From the NCBI GenBank assembly GCA_016296205.1, contig JAEDJS010000020.1, forward strand, positions 1 through 32,466: a stretch of 32,466 nucleotides of DNA, in the 5' to 3' direction. Made by a program: the position numbers and the translations under genes. The notes beneath the pieces were generated by a model. It was not told the origin of the DNA. It searched no databases and saw only the letters and a list, made by a program, of their open reading frames with translations. The DNA comes from Treponema sp. (GTDB lineage Bacteria; Spirochaetota; Spirochaetia; Treponematales; Treponemataceae). Positions 6,936 to 14,711 of this stretch are shown here, in pieces; the first letter of the stretch is position 1; every line of letters begins with the position of its first letter.

Positions 6936-7837
6936 TCTCCTGCAAAAAGAATTTCGCATTCAAGTTCAAAGCCAAATTTTTCTTTTACTGTTTCTTTAGC
7001 TTTGTTTACAAGGGCAAGGATGTCATCACTTTTTGCATTTCCGCAGTTGATTATAAAATTTCCGTGCCATGGAGCAATTTGAGCACCACCAATAGTGAAT
7101 CCTTTTAAACCAGCTTCGTCAATAAGTTTTCCGCTGGGCTTGCCAAAGCTTCGGTTATTTTTAAACACACTTCCTGCACTTGGAAATTTAAAATGTCCTT
7201 TCTGCCGTCTGTCTTCTACATAAAAATTATTTTTTTCTACTATTTTTGAATTGTCACTTAGTTTTTCCACTTTATAAACAACTTCAAGAACAATCCATTT
7301 ATTAGTCTGGAAAGGACTTTTTTTATACTCCCAATCGGAAGCCTGCATTTCATATACTTTAACTTTACAGTCCAACAAATCAAGATAAGTTACCTGGCAC
7401 AATACATCGCTTATATTTTTTTCATAGCATCTGGCATTCATATAAACACCGCCACCGCAAGTTCCAGGTAATCCACTGAACATTTCCATTCCGCTAAGGC
7501 AATTATTTGCGCAGAAATCAGCAACAGTGTCCATTAGCACACCGCTTTGGCAAATCAACTTGCCTTGTAAATATTCAATATGATTCAATTTTTCTGTAGA
7601 AATTACTGGTCTTGAAAAACCTTTGTCGCTTACAACAAGATTGGAACCACCACCAAGCACAAAAAATTCAACTTGATTTTTATTAAAAAATTCCACAACT
7701 TGAGTCATTTCCAAAAACGTTTTTGGGGCCACAAAAAGAATTGCATTTCCCCCGCATTTCATTGTTGTATGCTCAGACATTTTAACATTTTCCCGAACAT
7801 CAATATTCAGTTTTAACAAAGCTTCCTTAAGTTCCAT
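6932..7837 (-). CDS. murB: UDP-N-acetylenolpyruvoylglucosamine reductase
   Basis: FAD- and NADPH-dependent MurB, 301 residues from the chosen start. It reduces UDP-GlcNAc-enolpyruvate to UDP-MurNAc in cytoplasmic peptidoglycan precursor synthesis. FAD-binding motifs are visible (LGGGSNLVVSD and SGLPGTCGGGVYMNARCYE), as are the FPSAGSVFKN motif bearing the catalytic Ser and the GGAQIAPWHGNFIIN plus C-terminal Glu region. The length fits the family. An in-frame TTG at 7855 would add six residues, but the ATG at 7837 fits the N terminus of the family. It lacks a Shine-Dalgarno sequence and sits seven bases after a TAAAAT box, so it may be leaderless. It diverges from cysS and converges with the DUF192 gene. 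Confidence 0.94.
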   Translation of the reverse strand: MELKEALLKLNIDVRENVKMSEHTTMKCGGNAILFVAPKTFLEMTQVVEFFNKNQVEFFVLGGGSNLVVSDKGFSRPVISTEKLNHIEYLQGKLICQSGVLMDTVADFCANNCLSGMEMFSGLPGTCGGGVYMNARCYEKNISDVLCQVTYLDLLDCKVKVYEMQASDWEYKKSPFQTNKWIVLEVVYKVEKLSDNSKIVEKNNFYVEDRRQKGHFKFPSAGSVFKNNRSFGKPSGKLIDEAGLKGFTIGGAQIAPWHGNFIINCGNAKSDDILALVNKAKETVKEKFGFELECEILFAGD

Positions 7838-7844
7838 GCTTTTA

Positions 7845-7873
7845 ATTTTACACAAAACCAGATTTAATTGAAA
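7845..7873 (-). promoter_or_regulatory. Candidate murB promoter (leaderless geometry)
   Basis: Minus-strand TAAAAT (7850-7845) lies seven bases before the ATG at 7837. The -35 candidate TTTCAA (7873-7868) at 17 bases is weak. The placement agrees with the other leaderless-looking genes of the window. Confidence 0.4.
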
Positions 7874-7885
7874 GTACCATATTGA

Positions 7886-7914
7886 TTGAATTTTACATCG
7901 AAATTTACTATAAT
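7886..7914 (+). promoter_or_regulatory. cysS promoter
   Basis: TTGAAT (7886-7891), a 17-base spacer and TATAAT (7909-7914). The expected start near 7921 gives a leader of about 50 bases with AGAGGG just before the cysS ATG. I see no T-box or other riboswitch in this short leader. Confidence 0.7.
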
Positions 7915-7970
7915 TTTATAGTTAAAATGGGCATTTTTCTGCTCATTCAAAAGAGATAAAAGAGGGCAAA

Positions 7971-9497
7971 ATGAGTTTAAAACTTTACAACACAATGGGT
8001 CACAAAATAGAAGAATTCAAACCAATTAAAGAAGGTTTTGTTGGTTTTTACGGCTGTGGACCTACTGTTTACAACTATGCACATATTGGAAATTTGCGGG
8101 CATACGTTTTCCTTGACACTCTTGACAGAACCCTTACATTCCTTGGGTACGACAAAAAACATGTCATGAATATTACAGACGTTGGACACCTTACTGGCGA
8201 CAGTGATGACGGCGAAGATAAAATGGTAAAAACAGCAGAAGAAAAGCATCAGACTGTAATGGATATTGCAAAATTCTATACTGATGCATTTTTTAACGAC
8301 ATAGACAGACTTAACATTCTTCGCCCTGATGTTACATGTAAGGCAACTGAACACATTAACGAAATGATTGAACTCATCAAAAAAATTGAAGCCAACGGTC
8401 ACACTTATATGGCTGGGGGAAATCTTTATTTTGATGTTTCAACTTATGACAAATACGGCAAACTTGCAAATCTCCAGCTTGATGAATTAATGGAAGGTGC
8501 AGGCCGCCGAAAAGAAGTTGTAATTGACGAAAACAAGCGTAATCCTCAAGATTTTGCACTGTGGTTTACAAAGAGTAAATTCCAAAATCAGGCACTTGTT
8601 TGGGACAGTCCATGGGGAAAAGGTTATCCTGGATGGCATATTGAATGTTCTGCAATGAGCATGAAATATCTTGGAAAGCACTTTGACATTCACACCGGTG
8701 GAATTGACCACGTTCCTGTTCATCACACAAACGAAATTGCTCAGAGCGAAGGTTCATTTTCGGAAGAAGATGCTAAAGAAGGTCCATGGGTAAACTACTG
8801 GCTCCACAATGAATTCCTTGTTTTGCAGGGCGCCACAAAAATGAGTAAATCCAGCGGAAACTTCCTTACACTACAGTCACTGGTAGACAAAGGTTATAAT
8901 CCACTGGATTACCGATTCTTCCTTCTTGGAGCCCATTACCGCAAGCAGATTCTTTTTAGTTGGGATGCAATGGATGGTGCTAAAAAAAGCCGGGAAGCAC
9001 TCATCGGAAGAATTATCAAAGTATGCAATGACCAGAATGTTCTTAAAACTGCATCAGACAAAAAATTTGCAAAAGGTCAGGCATCCAGCAAAGATGGACT
9101 TAGCCCTAAAGCCAGTGAATACATTGACAAATTTATTGCCGCACTAGAAAACGACCTTATGACTCCGGTTGCATTAAGTTTGATTCAGAAAGTTGTTAAA
9201 GACAATGAACTTAACCCAGAAGAAAAAATTGAACTTGTTGCCAGAATGGACAGCGTAATTGGTCTTAAACTTCTTTCTACAGCCGCAGATACTGTTGAAC
9301 AGGAAGCAAAAAAGGCAGCAGTTAATCCTCACCAAGGGGATCCGGAAGCACCAGAAATTGATGCACTTGTTGCCCAAAGAACTGAAGCAAAAAAAGCAAA
9401 AGATTTCAGCCGCTGTGATGAAATAAGAGACATTCTTAAAGCCAGAGGAATTACCGTTACAGATACACCTAACGGCCCTGTCTGGACAAGAGTATAA
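7971..9497 (+). CDS. cysS: Cysteinyl-tRNA synthetase
   Basis: Class I aminoacyl-tRNA synthetase, 508 residues, charging tRNA-Cys in the cytoplasm. Visible signatures are GCGPTVYNYAHIGNLRAYVF, which contains the HIGH-like HIGN and the zinc-ligand Cys; the CSAM and HHTNE zinc-site region (GWHIECSAMSMKYLGKHFDI context); and KMSKSSGN as the KMSKS loop. The C-terminal part contains the helical DALR-like region and the short tail (RCDEIRDILKARGI...DTPNGPVW) typical of CysS. The start is fixed by an AGAGGG Shine-Dalgarno sequence. An ECF sigma gene follows 42 bases later on the same strand. Confidence 0.96.
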   Translation: MSLKLYNTMGHKIEEFKPIKEGFVGFYGCGPTVYNYAHIGNLRAYVFLDTLDRTLTFLGYDKKHVMNITDVGHLTGDSDDGEDKMVKTAEEKHQTVMDIAKFYTDAFFNDIDRLNILRPDVTCKATEHINEMIELIKKIEANGHTYMAGGNLYFDVSTYDKYGKLANLQLDELMEGAGRRKEVVIDENKRNPQDFALWFTKSKFQNQALVWDSPWGKGYPGWHIECSAMSMKYLGKHFDIHTGGIDHVPVHHTNEIAQSEGSFSEEDAKEGPWVNYWLHNEFLVLQGATKMSKSSGNFLTLQSLVDKGYNPLDYRFFLLGAHYRKQILFSWDAMDGAKKSREALIGRIIKVCNDQNVLKTASDKKFAKGQASSKDGLSPKASEYIDKFIAALENDLMTPVALSLIQKVVKDNELNPEEKIELVARMDSVIGLKLLSTAADTVEQEAKKAAVNPHQGDPEAPEIDALVAQRTEAKKAKDFSRCDEIRDILKARGITVTDTPNGPVWTRV

Positions 9498-9509
9498 AAT
9501 AATAAATTC

Positions 9510-9526
9510 GTTACGATTTATGTAAC
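9510..9526. promoter_or_regulatory. Short inverted repeat before the ECF sigma gene
   Basis: GTTAC (9510-9514) and GTAAC (9522-9526) form an inverted repeat with a seven-base gap between cysS and the sigma gene. It could be an operator or part of an autoregulated ECF promoter. The signal is short and could be chance. Confidence 0.25.
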
Positions 9527-9539
9527 CAAAGAGGATTTT

Positions 9540-10103
9540 GTGAGTTTAAATAGTAAGAGCAATCCAGATAATACTCAGGCCATTAATTGTGCAGATGAAA
9601 AAGATTTTCGCACAGTTTACAATGATACAATGCAGCTGCTGTTCAAAGTTGCTTATAGAATTGTAAATGACGAAGATGCTGCAGAAGATCTTGTACATGA
9701 CTCCTACATCAAGGCAAACGAAAAGCAGATGGTTTTTCCTTCACTTGATGATGCAAAATTCTGGCTTATCAGAGTTGTAAAAAATGCTGCCCTCAATTAT
9801 GCAAAACGCAAAACTAGAGAAGCAAAAGCATACCATAAAGTTCTTTTTGAACCACGGAAGGAAATGGAAAGCGGTGAAACTGAACTGTTAAAAGACGAAG
9901 CCGTTCAAATAGCTCAGCAGGCACTGGAAAAATTACCTCCAAAGCTAAAAGAAGTTTTGGTAATGAAGGAATATTCAGACATGAATTACAAAGAAATCGG
10001 GGAAGCCTTGGGAATCTCTGAAGGAAATGTAAAAGTCCGTGTATTCAGAGCCCGGGAACAACTGGCAAAGCTCATAGGAGAAGAAGATGTCTACCTGTCC
10101 TGA
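9540..10103 (+). CDS. ECF-type RNA polymerase sigma factor
   Basis: 187 residues, with only the two regions typical of extracytoplasmic-function sigma factors. Region 2 (about 30-100) includes AYRIVNDEDAAEDLVHDSYI and FWLIRVVKNAALNYAKR. Region 4 (about 125-178) includes LPPKLKEVLVMKEYSDMNYKEI and the helix-turn-helix LGISEGNVKVRVFRARE. The start is the GTG at 9540, behind AGAGG. Its last codons overlap the anti-sigma gene by 17 bases, the usual coupling of an ECF factor with its inhibitor. The regulon is unknown; the adjacent membrane protein is a likely member or part of the signalling path. Confidence 0.93.
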   Translation: MSLNSKSNPDNTQAINCADEKDFRTVYNDTMQLLFKVAYRIVNDEDAAEDLVHDSYIKANEKQMVFPSLDDAKFWLIRVVKNAALNYAKRKTREAKAYHKVLFEPRKEMESGETELLKDEAVQIAQQALEKLPPKLKEVLVMKEYSDMNYKEIGEALGISEGNVKVRVFRAREQLAKLIGEEDVYLS

Positions 10104-10884
10104 AAAAGATATTTTATCAATTTACATTGATGGCGAACTTCCAGCCAAATATCAGGCCGAAGTTGAGTCACACCTTTCCTCATGCGAAAAATGCCGCAAA
10201 GAATTGGAAGCCTTACGGAAAATTCAGGCGGTGTTAAAAAAAGATTCCAAGAATATTGAACTCACCCAGGAAGAGATGGATAAAAGTTACGAAAGACTTA
10301 TGGCTCGTTTGTCTTACAGCAAAGTAACAAATGCGGCAAAAGAAACTTCCGGAAAAATCTTCAAATTTCTTCCAGCCAGTGATAATTCAACTTCTGCAAA
10401 AGAAAAGAAATATGGAACATTTAAATACATTGCTGGGGCTGTTGCGGCCGCTGCGGTTTTTGCATTAATTATTCCTGTTAGAATATCTAAGACTGCGACT
10501 CCAAAAAGTGCTGCAATTGCTTCATTTACACCAGTAGCTACAACTCAATTCCAGCCAACTAATCTTCAGCAGGTTAAATATGACGGGCCGTTCCAGTACC
10601 ACACAATGGGACACAATTCTCAGCTGCCTGGTATGGAGCAAAGAGGTGCAAGACATTTCAGAAGATCATTCAATAACCAGGAAGAATCAATTATTCCGGC
10701 ATTTAACACACAAATTCAGAATAATCAGATTCAAACTACGGGAATGCCAAAGCTTCCAGATTACGATGTATTCTGCCCCATTGATAAAACAGAAAATATA
10801 AATAAACAAAAAGAAGAGAATCAGGGGTTCCAGTTGAATCTTACAACTCCGTTCTTTACTTTGCAGATAGGTAGTCCAAAGTGA
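10087..10884 (+). CDS. Zinc-finger anti-sigma factor, single-pass membrane protein
   Basis: 265 residues. The N terminus is a ZAS-type anti-sigma domain with H29-x3-C33-x2-C36 and the preceding YIDGELP segment, which normally clamps the cognate ECF sigma factor. One transmembrane helix is predicted at about 113-131 (KYIAGAVAAAAVFALIIPV), so the zinc domain is cytoplasmic and the last 130 residues are outside the cytoplasm. That outer part is low in complexity, rich in Gln and Asn, and resembles no sensor I know. The ATG at 10087 follows GGAG and overlaps the sigma gene. The stop overlaps the next start (GTGA), giving three translationally coupled genes. Confidence 0.9.
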   Translation: MSTCPEKDILSIYIDGELPAKYQAEVESHLSSCEKCRKELEALRKIQAVLKKDSKNIELTQEEMDKSYERLMARLSYSKVTNAAKETSGKIFKFLPASDNSTSAKEKKYGTFKYIAGAVAAAAVFALIIPVRISKTATPKSAAIASFTPVATTQFQPTNLQQVKYDGPFQYHTMGHNSQLPGMEQRGARHFRRSFNNQEESIIPAFNTQIQNNQIQTTGMPKLPDYDVFCPIDKTENINKQKEENQGFQLNLTTPFFTLQIGSPK

Positions 10885-12593
10885 AATTTTCCACTTGGTT
10901 TAAAAAACTCTACATAGGTTCTCCATTAGGAAGGGTAATTGTCTGGGTTACAATCATTGCCCTTATTTGTGTTTTTGTTTCCCTGATTAGCACAAATGTA
11001 AAGCAGAAGCCTGTTATTAATTCCATTAATCCTCCAGTGGGTTCTCCTGGAGACATTATGATTATTACTGGTTCACACTTTGGAGAAAATCAGGGTTCGT
11101 CTTATGTTGAACTGGGCGGGTCAAGAGTAACATCCAGCGGATATCTTACATGGTCCGACAATATGATAAAAATCGTTCTGCCTCCAAACGCTCAGGATGG
11201 ACTTCTATTTGTTGGAACAAGAGCCGGAAAAAGTGAGCCGGAATTTTTTGCAAATCAGTCAGGAATCCCGGTTGCAGTTAGACCTAATGTTCAGACAACA
11301 AGTCCTGTTTTGGAAGAAATATCTCCTGATTCTGCAGAAATTGGTCAAATCATCACCTTAAAAGGCTCAAACTTTGGAAACGTTCGGGGAAATTCACTTG
11401 TTCTGTTTAAGGCAAACTATACCGGTCAGACAGGAATGGTTGAATCAACTCAAACTGAATATATTCCGGCCAGCGAAAGAGATTTTGACTACGAATATTG
11501 GACTGATACAGAAATCCGTGTTCGTGTTCCAGACGGGGCTTCTAATGGTGTTTGTTTTGTTCAGACTTCCAAAGGTAACAGTGAAGCAAAAAAATTCAGT
11601 GTTCCGTTCAGCTATGGCAAAAAAGTTTATTCTGATGAAAAAACATACGTGCTTCAGGTTAGTGCCGATATAGAAAATCAACTTTCTACTGACGATGCAC
11701 TTATTACTTTGTATCTTCCTAAACCACAGATTTCCAGTGCTCAAAGGCTTTCCAACCCAACAGAAAGTTCCCCTGAACCAGTTTCCATTGATAATCAATT
11801 TGCTGTTATTCACCAGACAAACCTTAATCAAATTCCAGACAACAAAATGCGTTTTAGTCAGGATTATGTTGTTTCCAGCTGTGCAGTAACAAATCACTAT
11901 AAAACTGATGTTTACAAACCATTTGCAGATACAAAACGTCTGCTTTACAGTGCTTATACCCGTGCAGATCCACTTGTTCCGTCTGATAACTCCAGCGTTA
12001 AAAAACTGGCCAGATCAATTGTGACAAATCCTAACAGCGAAAAAGGTGATATTTACCACACTCCTCATGTTCAGGCTAGATTGATTTACGACTATATGCT
12101 TTACAATTTTAAACTGGAACGTAAAATCAGAACTGGCAATGCAAAACCTGTTGATATGATTCAGCGTGGCAGCGGAGATGCTTATGACTTTGCAATTATG
12201 TTTACTGCTTTGTGCCGTGCTGTTGGTCTGCCTGCAGTTCCAATTGCGGGAGTTCTTGTAGAAGAAGGAAGCACTTGCAAACCTCACTGGTGGGCAGAAA
12301 TTTATTTTGAAAATTACGGATGGTTCCCGGTTGATATTGCACTGGCAAAAGGTCTTCCTTTTACACCATTTAAACCAGTCGAAAATAAATATTCATTCTA
12401 TTACGGTTCACTTGATTCCCAGCATATTGCATTCAGCCGTGGTTATAATGAATTTAAATCCAATTCTCAGAATTCAAAAATTGTTGTTATTCCACGCAGC
12501 TACAGTTTTCAGTCAATTTGGGAAGACGCCAGCGAAGGTGCTACTAGTTACAGCTCCCTGTGGAATGATATAATTGTTTTAGGGATTTATTAA
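10881..12593 (+). CDS. IPT/TIG and transglutaminase-like membrane protein, catalytic Cys missing
   Basis: 570 residues. A transmembrane anchor lies at about 18-37, two IPT/TIG immunoglobulin-like domains at about 45-120 and 142-240 (each starting INPP/ISPD...G...I.G..FG), and a C-terminal transglutaminase-like domain at about 395-490, all outside the cytoplasm. The transglutaminase core is recognisable (GSGDAYDFAIMFTALCRAVG, then PHWWAEIYF and GWFPVDIA). His469 and Asp485 are in place, but the position of the catalytic Cys (G-D-C-x-D in active members) is Ala434, codon GCT at 12180-12182. The domain is therefore probably non-catalytic and may bind peptide or cell-wall material. The GTG start overlaps the anti-sigma stop codon by four bases, so it likely works in that envelope-sensing pathway. 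Confidence 0.85.
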   Translation: MKFSTWFKKLYIGSPLGRVIVWVTIIALICVFVSLISTNVKQKPVINSINPPVGSPGDIMIITGSHFGENQGSSYVELGGSRVTSSGYLTWSDNMIKIVLPPNAQDGLLFVGTRAGKSEPEFFANQSGIPVAVRPNVQTTSPVLEEISPDSAEIGQIITLKGSNFGNVRGNSLVLFKANYTGQTGMVESTQTEYIPASERDFDYEYWTDTEIRVRVPDGASNGVCFVQTSKGNSEAKKFSVPFSYGKKVYSDEKTYVLQVSADIENQLSTDDALITLYLPKPQISSAQRLSNPTESSPEPVSIDNQFAVIHQTNLNQIPDNKMRFSQDYVVSSCAVTNHYKTDVYKPFADTKRLLYSAYTRADPLVPSDNSSVKKLARSIVTNPNSEKGDIYHTPHVQARLIYDYMLYNFKLERKIRTGNAKPVDMIQRGSGDAYDFAIMFTALCRAVGLPAVPIAGVLVEEGSTCKPHWWAEIYFENYGWFPVDIALAKGLPFTPFKPVENKYSFYYGSLDSQHIAFSRGYNEFKSNSQNSKIVVIPRSYSFQSIWEDASEGATSYSSLWNDIIVLGIY

Positions 12594-12623
12594 ATTTACA
12601 AAAATTATTTGTCGGAGGATAAA

Positions 12624-13355
12624 ATGAAAACAAAAATTTTAAGCGTAGGGGGTTCAATTATTGCCCCTGGAAATCCTGATGTTAAATTTCTTTCTGAATT
12701 TTCAAAAATGATTACAGAGTTTCTTTCTGCTAATGAAGACACAAGATTGATTTTTGTTTGTGGCGGTGGTGCTCCAGCTCGTGAATATCAGAATGCTTAT
12801 CGTGAAGTTGCAAAAAATTTTAACGAACAGGAAAAGAAATTTTTAAGTTATAAAGATGATGATGAAACAAATAATTTTTGTGACTGGATTGGAATTATGG
12901 CAACTCGTCTTAATGCTCAGCTTGTAAAAACAATTTTTGGGTCATGGTGTCCTAACGATGTTGTTTATAATCCAACTCAGGCTTTTGAATTCAAGGGTAG
13001 AATTCTTGTTGCAGCTGGATGGAAACCTGGTTTTTCTACAGACAATGATGCGGTTCTTCTTGCAGAACAATTCCAGGCATGTACAGTTGTAAACCTTTCA
13101 AACATCGAAAAAGTTTACACAGATGACCCAAGAAAAAATCCAGATGCAAAACCTCTTGATACAATTTCATGGGATGATTTCAAAAAAATGGTTGGCAGCG
13201 AATGGGTTCCTGGCAAAAACTGTCCTTTTGACCCAATTGCAAGCAAAAAAGCAAGTGAAATGGGACTTAAAGTAATCTGCGCAGGCGGTAAAAATATTGA
13301 AAACATTAAAGCAATTCTTGAAGAGAAAGATTTCATTGGAACATCAATCTGCTAA
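12624..13355 (+). CDS. pyrH: UMP kinase, archaeal-like type
   Basis: Amino-acid kinase family protein, 243 residues, phosphorylating UMP to UDP in pyrimidine synthesis. It has SVGGSIIAP at the N terminus (phosphate-binding Gly-rich loop), VCGGGAPARE, AAGWKPGFSTDNDAVLLAE, and the UMP-kinase signature NIEKVYTDDPRKNPDAK. The short form and the GGWxPGxSTD-type motif resemble archaeal UMP kinase more than E. coli PyrH, as I recall for other spirochaetes. The start is the ATG at 12624 behind a strong GGAGG (12614-12618). A TTG at 12609 is upstream of this site and was rejected. The following lipoprotein gene begins inside its 3' end. Confidence 0.88.
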   Translation: MKTKILSVGGSIIAPGNPDVKFLSEFSKMITEFLSANEDTRLIFVCGGGAPAREYQNAYREVAKNFNEQEKKFLSYKDDDETNNFCDWIGIMATRLNAQLVKTIFGSWCPNDVVYNPTQAFEFKGRILVAAGWKPGFSTDNDAVLLAEQFQACTVVNLSNIEKVYTDDPRKNPDAKPLDTISWDDFKKMVGSEWVPGKNCPFDPIASKKASEMGLKVICAGGKNIENIKAILEEKDFIGTSIC

Positions 13356-13941
13356 AATAAATTCAACTTTTGCAATTATATTTTCACTTTGTTTTGTAGT
13401 TTTTCTAAATTCCTGTGTTTCTGCGCCAAAGCAAAGTGAACCTTGTTCTCCAATGATTTACAGTCAGGGAATAAAATCCTCCGGCCAGCTGTTCAATTTT
13501 TTTATGGAACAAAATCCTCAGGCAGACAAAAAAGAAATCAAAAAGATTTCACAGCTCTACATTAAGGAATCTAATGCAGAAGGAATAAACAGTGATGTTG
13601 CTTTTGTTCAAATGTGTCTAGAAACCGGTTTTTTACAATTCGGGAATCTGGTAACAAAAGATATGCACAATTATTGTGGTCTTGGAGCTATTGATTCTGA
13701 TCATCCCGGAGAAACCTTTGAAACAATGGAACTTGGTGTAAGAGCCCACATTCAGCATTTGCACGCCTACGGAACAACAGAAGAAATTGAGTTAAAAAAT
13801 CAACTTATTGACCGTCGCTACAAATATGTAAAGCCTCGCGGGAAAGCAGCAGACATTAGGGGACTTAGCGGAACATGGGCAATGGATCCAAATTATGCTA
13901 TAAAACTGGAAGCACTGCTTTTAAAACTGGAACAATTTTAA
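13336..13941 (+). CDS. Glucosaminidase-domain lipoprotein
   Basis: 201 residues from the chosen start. A lipoprotein signal ends at LNSC (Cys27). The rest is a mannosyl-glycoprotein endo-beta-N-acetylglucosaminidase-like (FlgJ/LytG type) domain with the catalytic Glu in VQMCLETGFLQFGN, then MHNYCGLGAI and the Tyr-containing C-terminal DPNYAIKLEALL. It probably cleaves peptidoglycan glycan strands in the periplasm. No ATG is available. TTG at 13336 (AAGAGA upstream, 20-base overlap with pyrH) is preferred. TTG at 13297 (13 residues longer) or 13318 are possible and all keep the signal peptide. The stop TAA shares its last base with the ATG of the next gene, so the genes are coupled. Confidence 0.82.
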   Translation: MEHQSAKINSTFAIIFSLCFVVFLNSCVSAPKQSEPCSPMIYSQGIKSSGQLFNFFMEQNPQADKKEIKKISQLYIKESNAEGINSDVAFVQMCLETGFLQFGNLVTKDMHNYCGLGAIDSDHPGETFETMELGVRAHIQHLHAYGTTEEIELKNQLIDRRYKYVKPRGKAADIRGLSGTWAMDPNYAIKLEALLLKLEQF

Positions 13942-14711
13942 TGAAAAATAAAAAGAACAATGAACTTGCTGTGTGCGGTTTTGCAACAGTAAAAACTCTG
14001 GAAAAAATAAATTCCCACAGAATTAAACGGCTTTATTTTACAGAAGAAAAAGCCCCGCTTTTTGCCGGACTTTGCAAAAAACTGGCAAAAACAAAAAGAC
14101 CATACAACTGTGTTAAAGATGCAAAGGAACTGGAAAAACTTTCTGGGAGTGTTCATCATCAGGGAATAGTTGCAATGTGCGAACCTCCACAGGTGCTGCC
14201 ACTTACTAAACAGATTGCTCAATCCTGGGCAGAAAACAAGGAACACGTAATAATTCTTGACAGAGTTGGAAATGCAAACAACCTGGGAGCCATTGTAAGA
14301 AGTGCCGCCTTCTTTGGAATAAAAAACATTGTAATTCCAATGGATGAAAGCCAGAGTTCAATAACCACAAGCAGTTACAGAGTTGCCGAAGGTGGAATGG
14401 AATTTGTTAATATTTATTCGATTAATTCCATTCCAAGCCTTATGGATGACATGAAAGACAAAATGGTTAGCATTGGAACAGCCCTGGATGCAAAATATTC
14501 AACAAGGAATTTAAAAGAATTATGCAAAGATAAAGGGGCCCTGGTGATTTTAGGAAACGAAGAGCATGGTATCAGCGACGAAATAAAAAAACGATGTGAC
14601 TACAATGTAATTATTCCTTTTGCAAATATGGGAAAACAGGATGGTCCGTGTGTTGACTCCTTGAATGTTGCGCAAGCTTCTTCTATAATATTATATGAGT
14701 TATCAAAATGA
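13941..14711 (+). CDS. SpoU/TrmH-family RNA 2'-O-methyltransferase
   Basis: 256 residues. It has an N-terminal substrate-binding domain (about 8-85, including HHQGIVA) and a C-terminal SPOUT knot with the three classic motifs: NANNLGAIVRSAAFFG (111-126), LGNEEHG (204-210) and SLNVAQASSIILYE (240-253). It uses S-adenosylmethionine to methylate a ribose in rRNA or tRNA; the exact target cannot be read from sequence. An upstream in-frame ATG at 13875 would add 22 residues lying inside the preceding coding sequence. The ATG at 13941, overlapping the previous stop as TAATG, gives the normal family N terminus. The stop overlaps the PAP2 start (ATGA). Confidence 0.9.
   Translation: MKNKKNNELAVCGFATVKTLEKINSHRIKRLYFTEEKAPLFAGLCKKLAKTKRPYNCVKDAKELEKLSGSVHHQGIVAMCEPPQVLPLTKQIAQSWAENKEHVIILDRVGNANNLGAIVRSAAFFGIKNIVIPMDESQSSITTSSYRVAEGGMEFVNIYSINSIPSLMDDMKDKMVSIGTALDAKYSTRNLKELCKDKGALVILGNEEHGISDEIKKRCDYNVIIPFANMGKQDGPCVDSLNVAQASSIILYELSK

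Noticed and set aside
7891..7897. TTTACA as the -35 box of cysS
   Set aside because: It lies only 11 bases from the TATAAT box. TTGAAT at 7886-7891 has the proper 17-base spacing.
12609..12623. TTG start for UMP kinase five codons earlier
   Set aside because: It lies upstream of the GGAGG ribosome site, which is correctly placed for the ATG at 12624.
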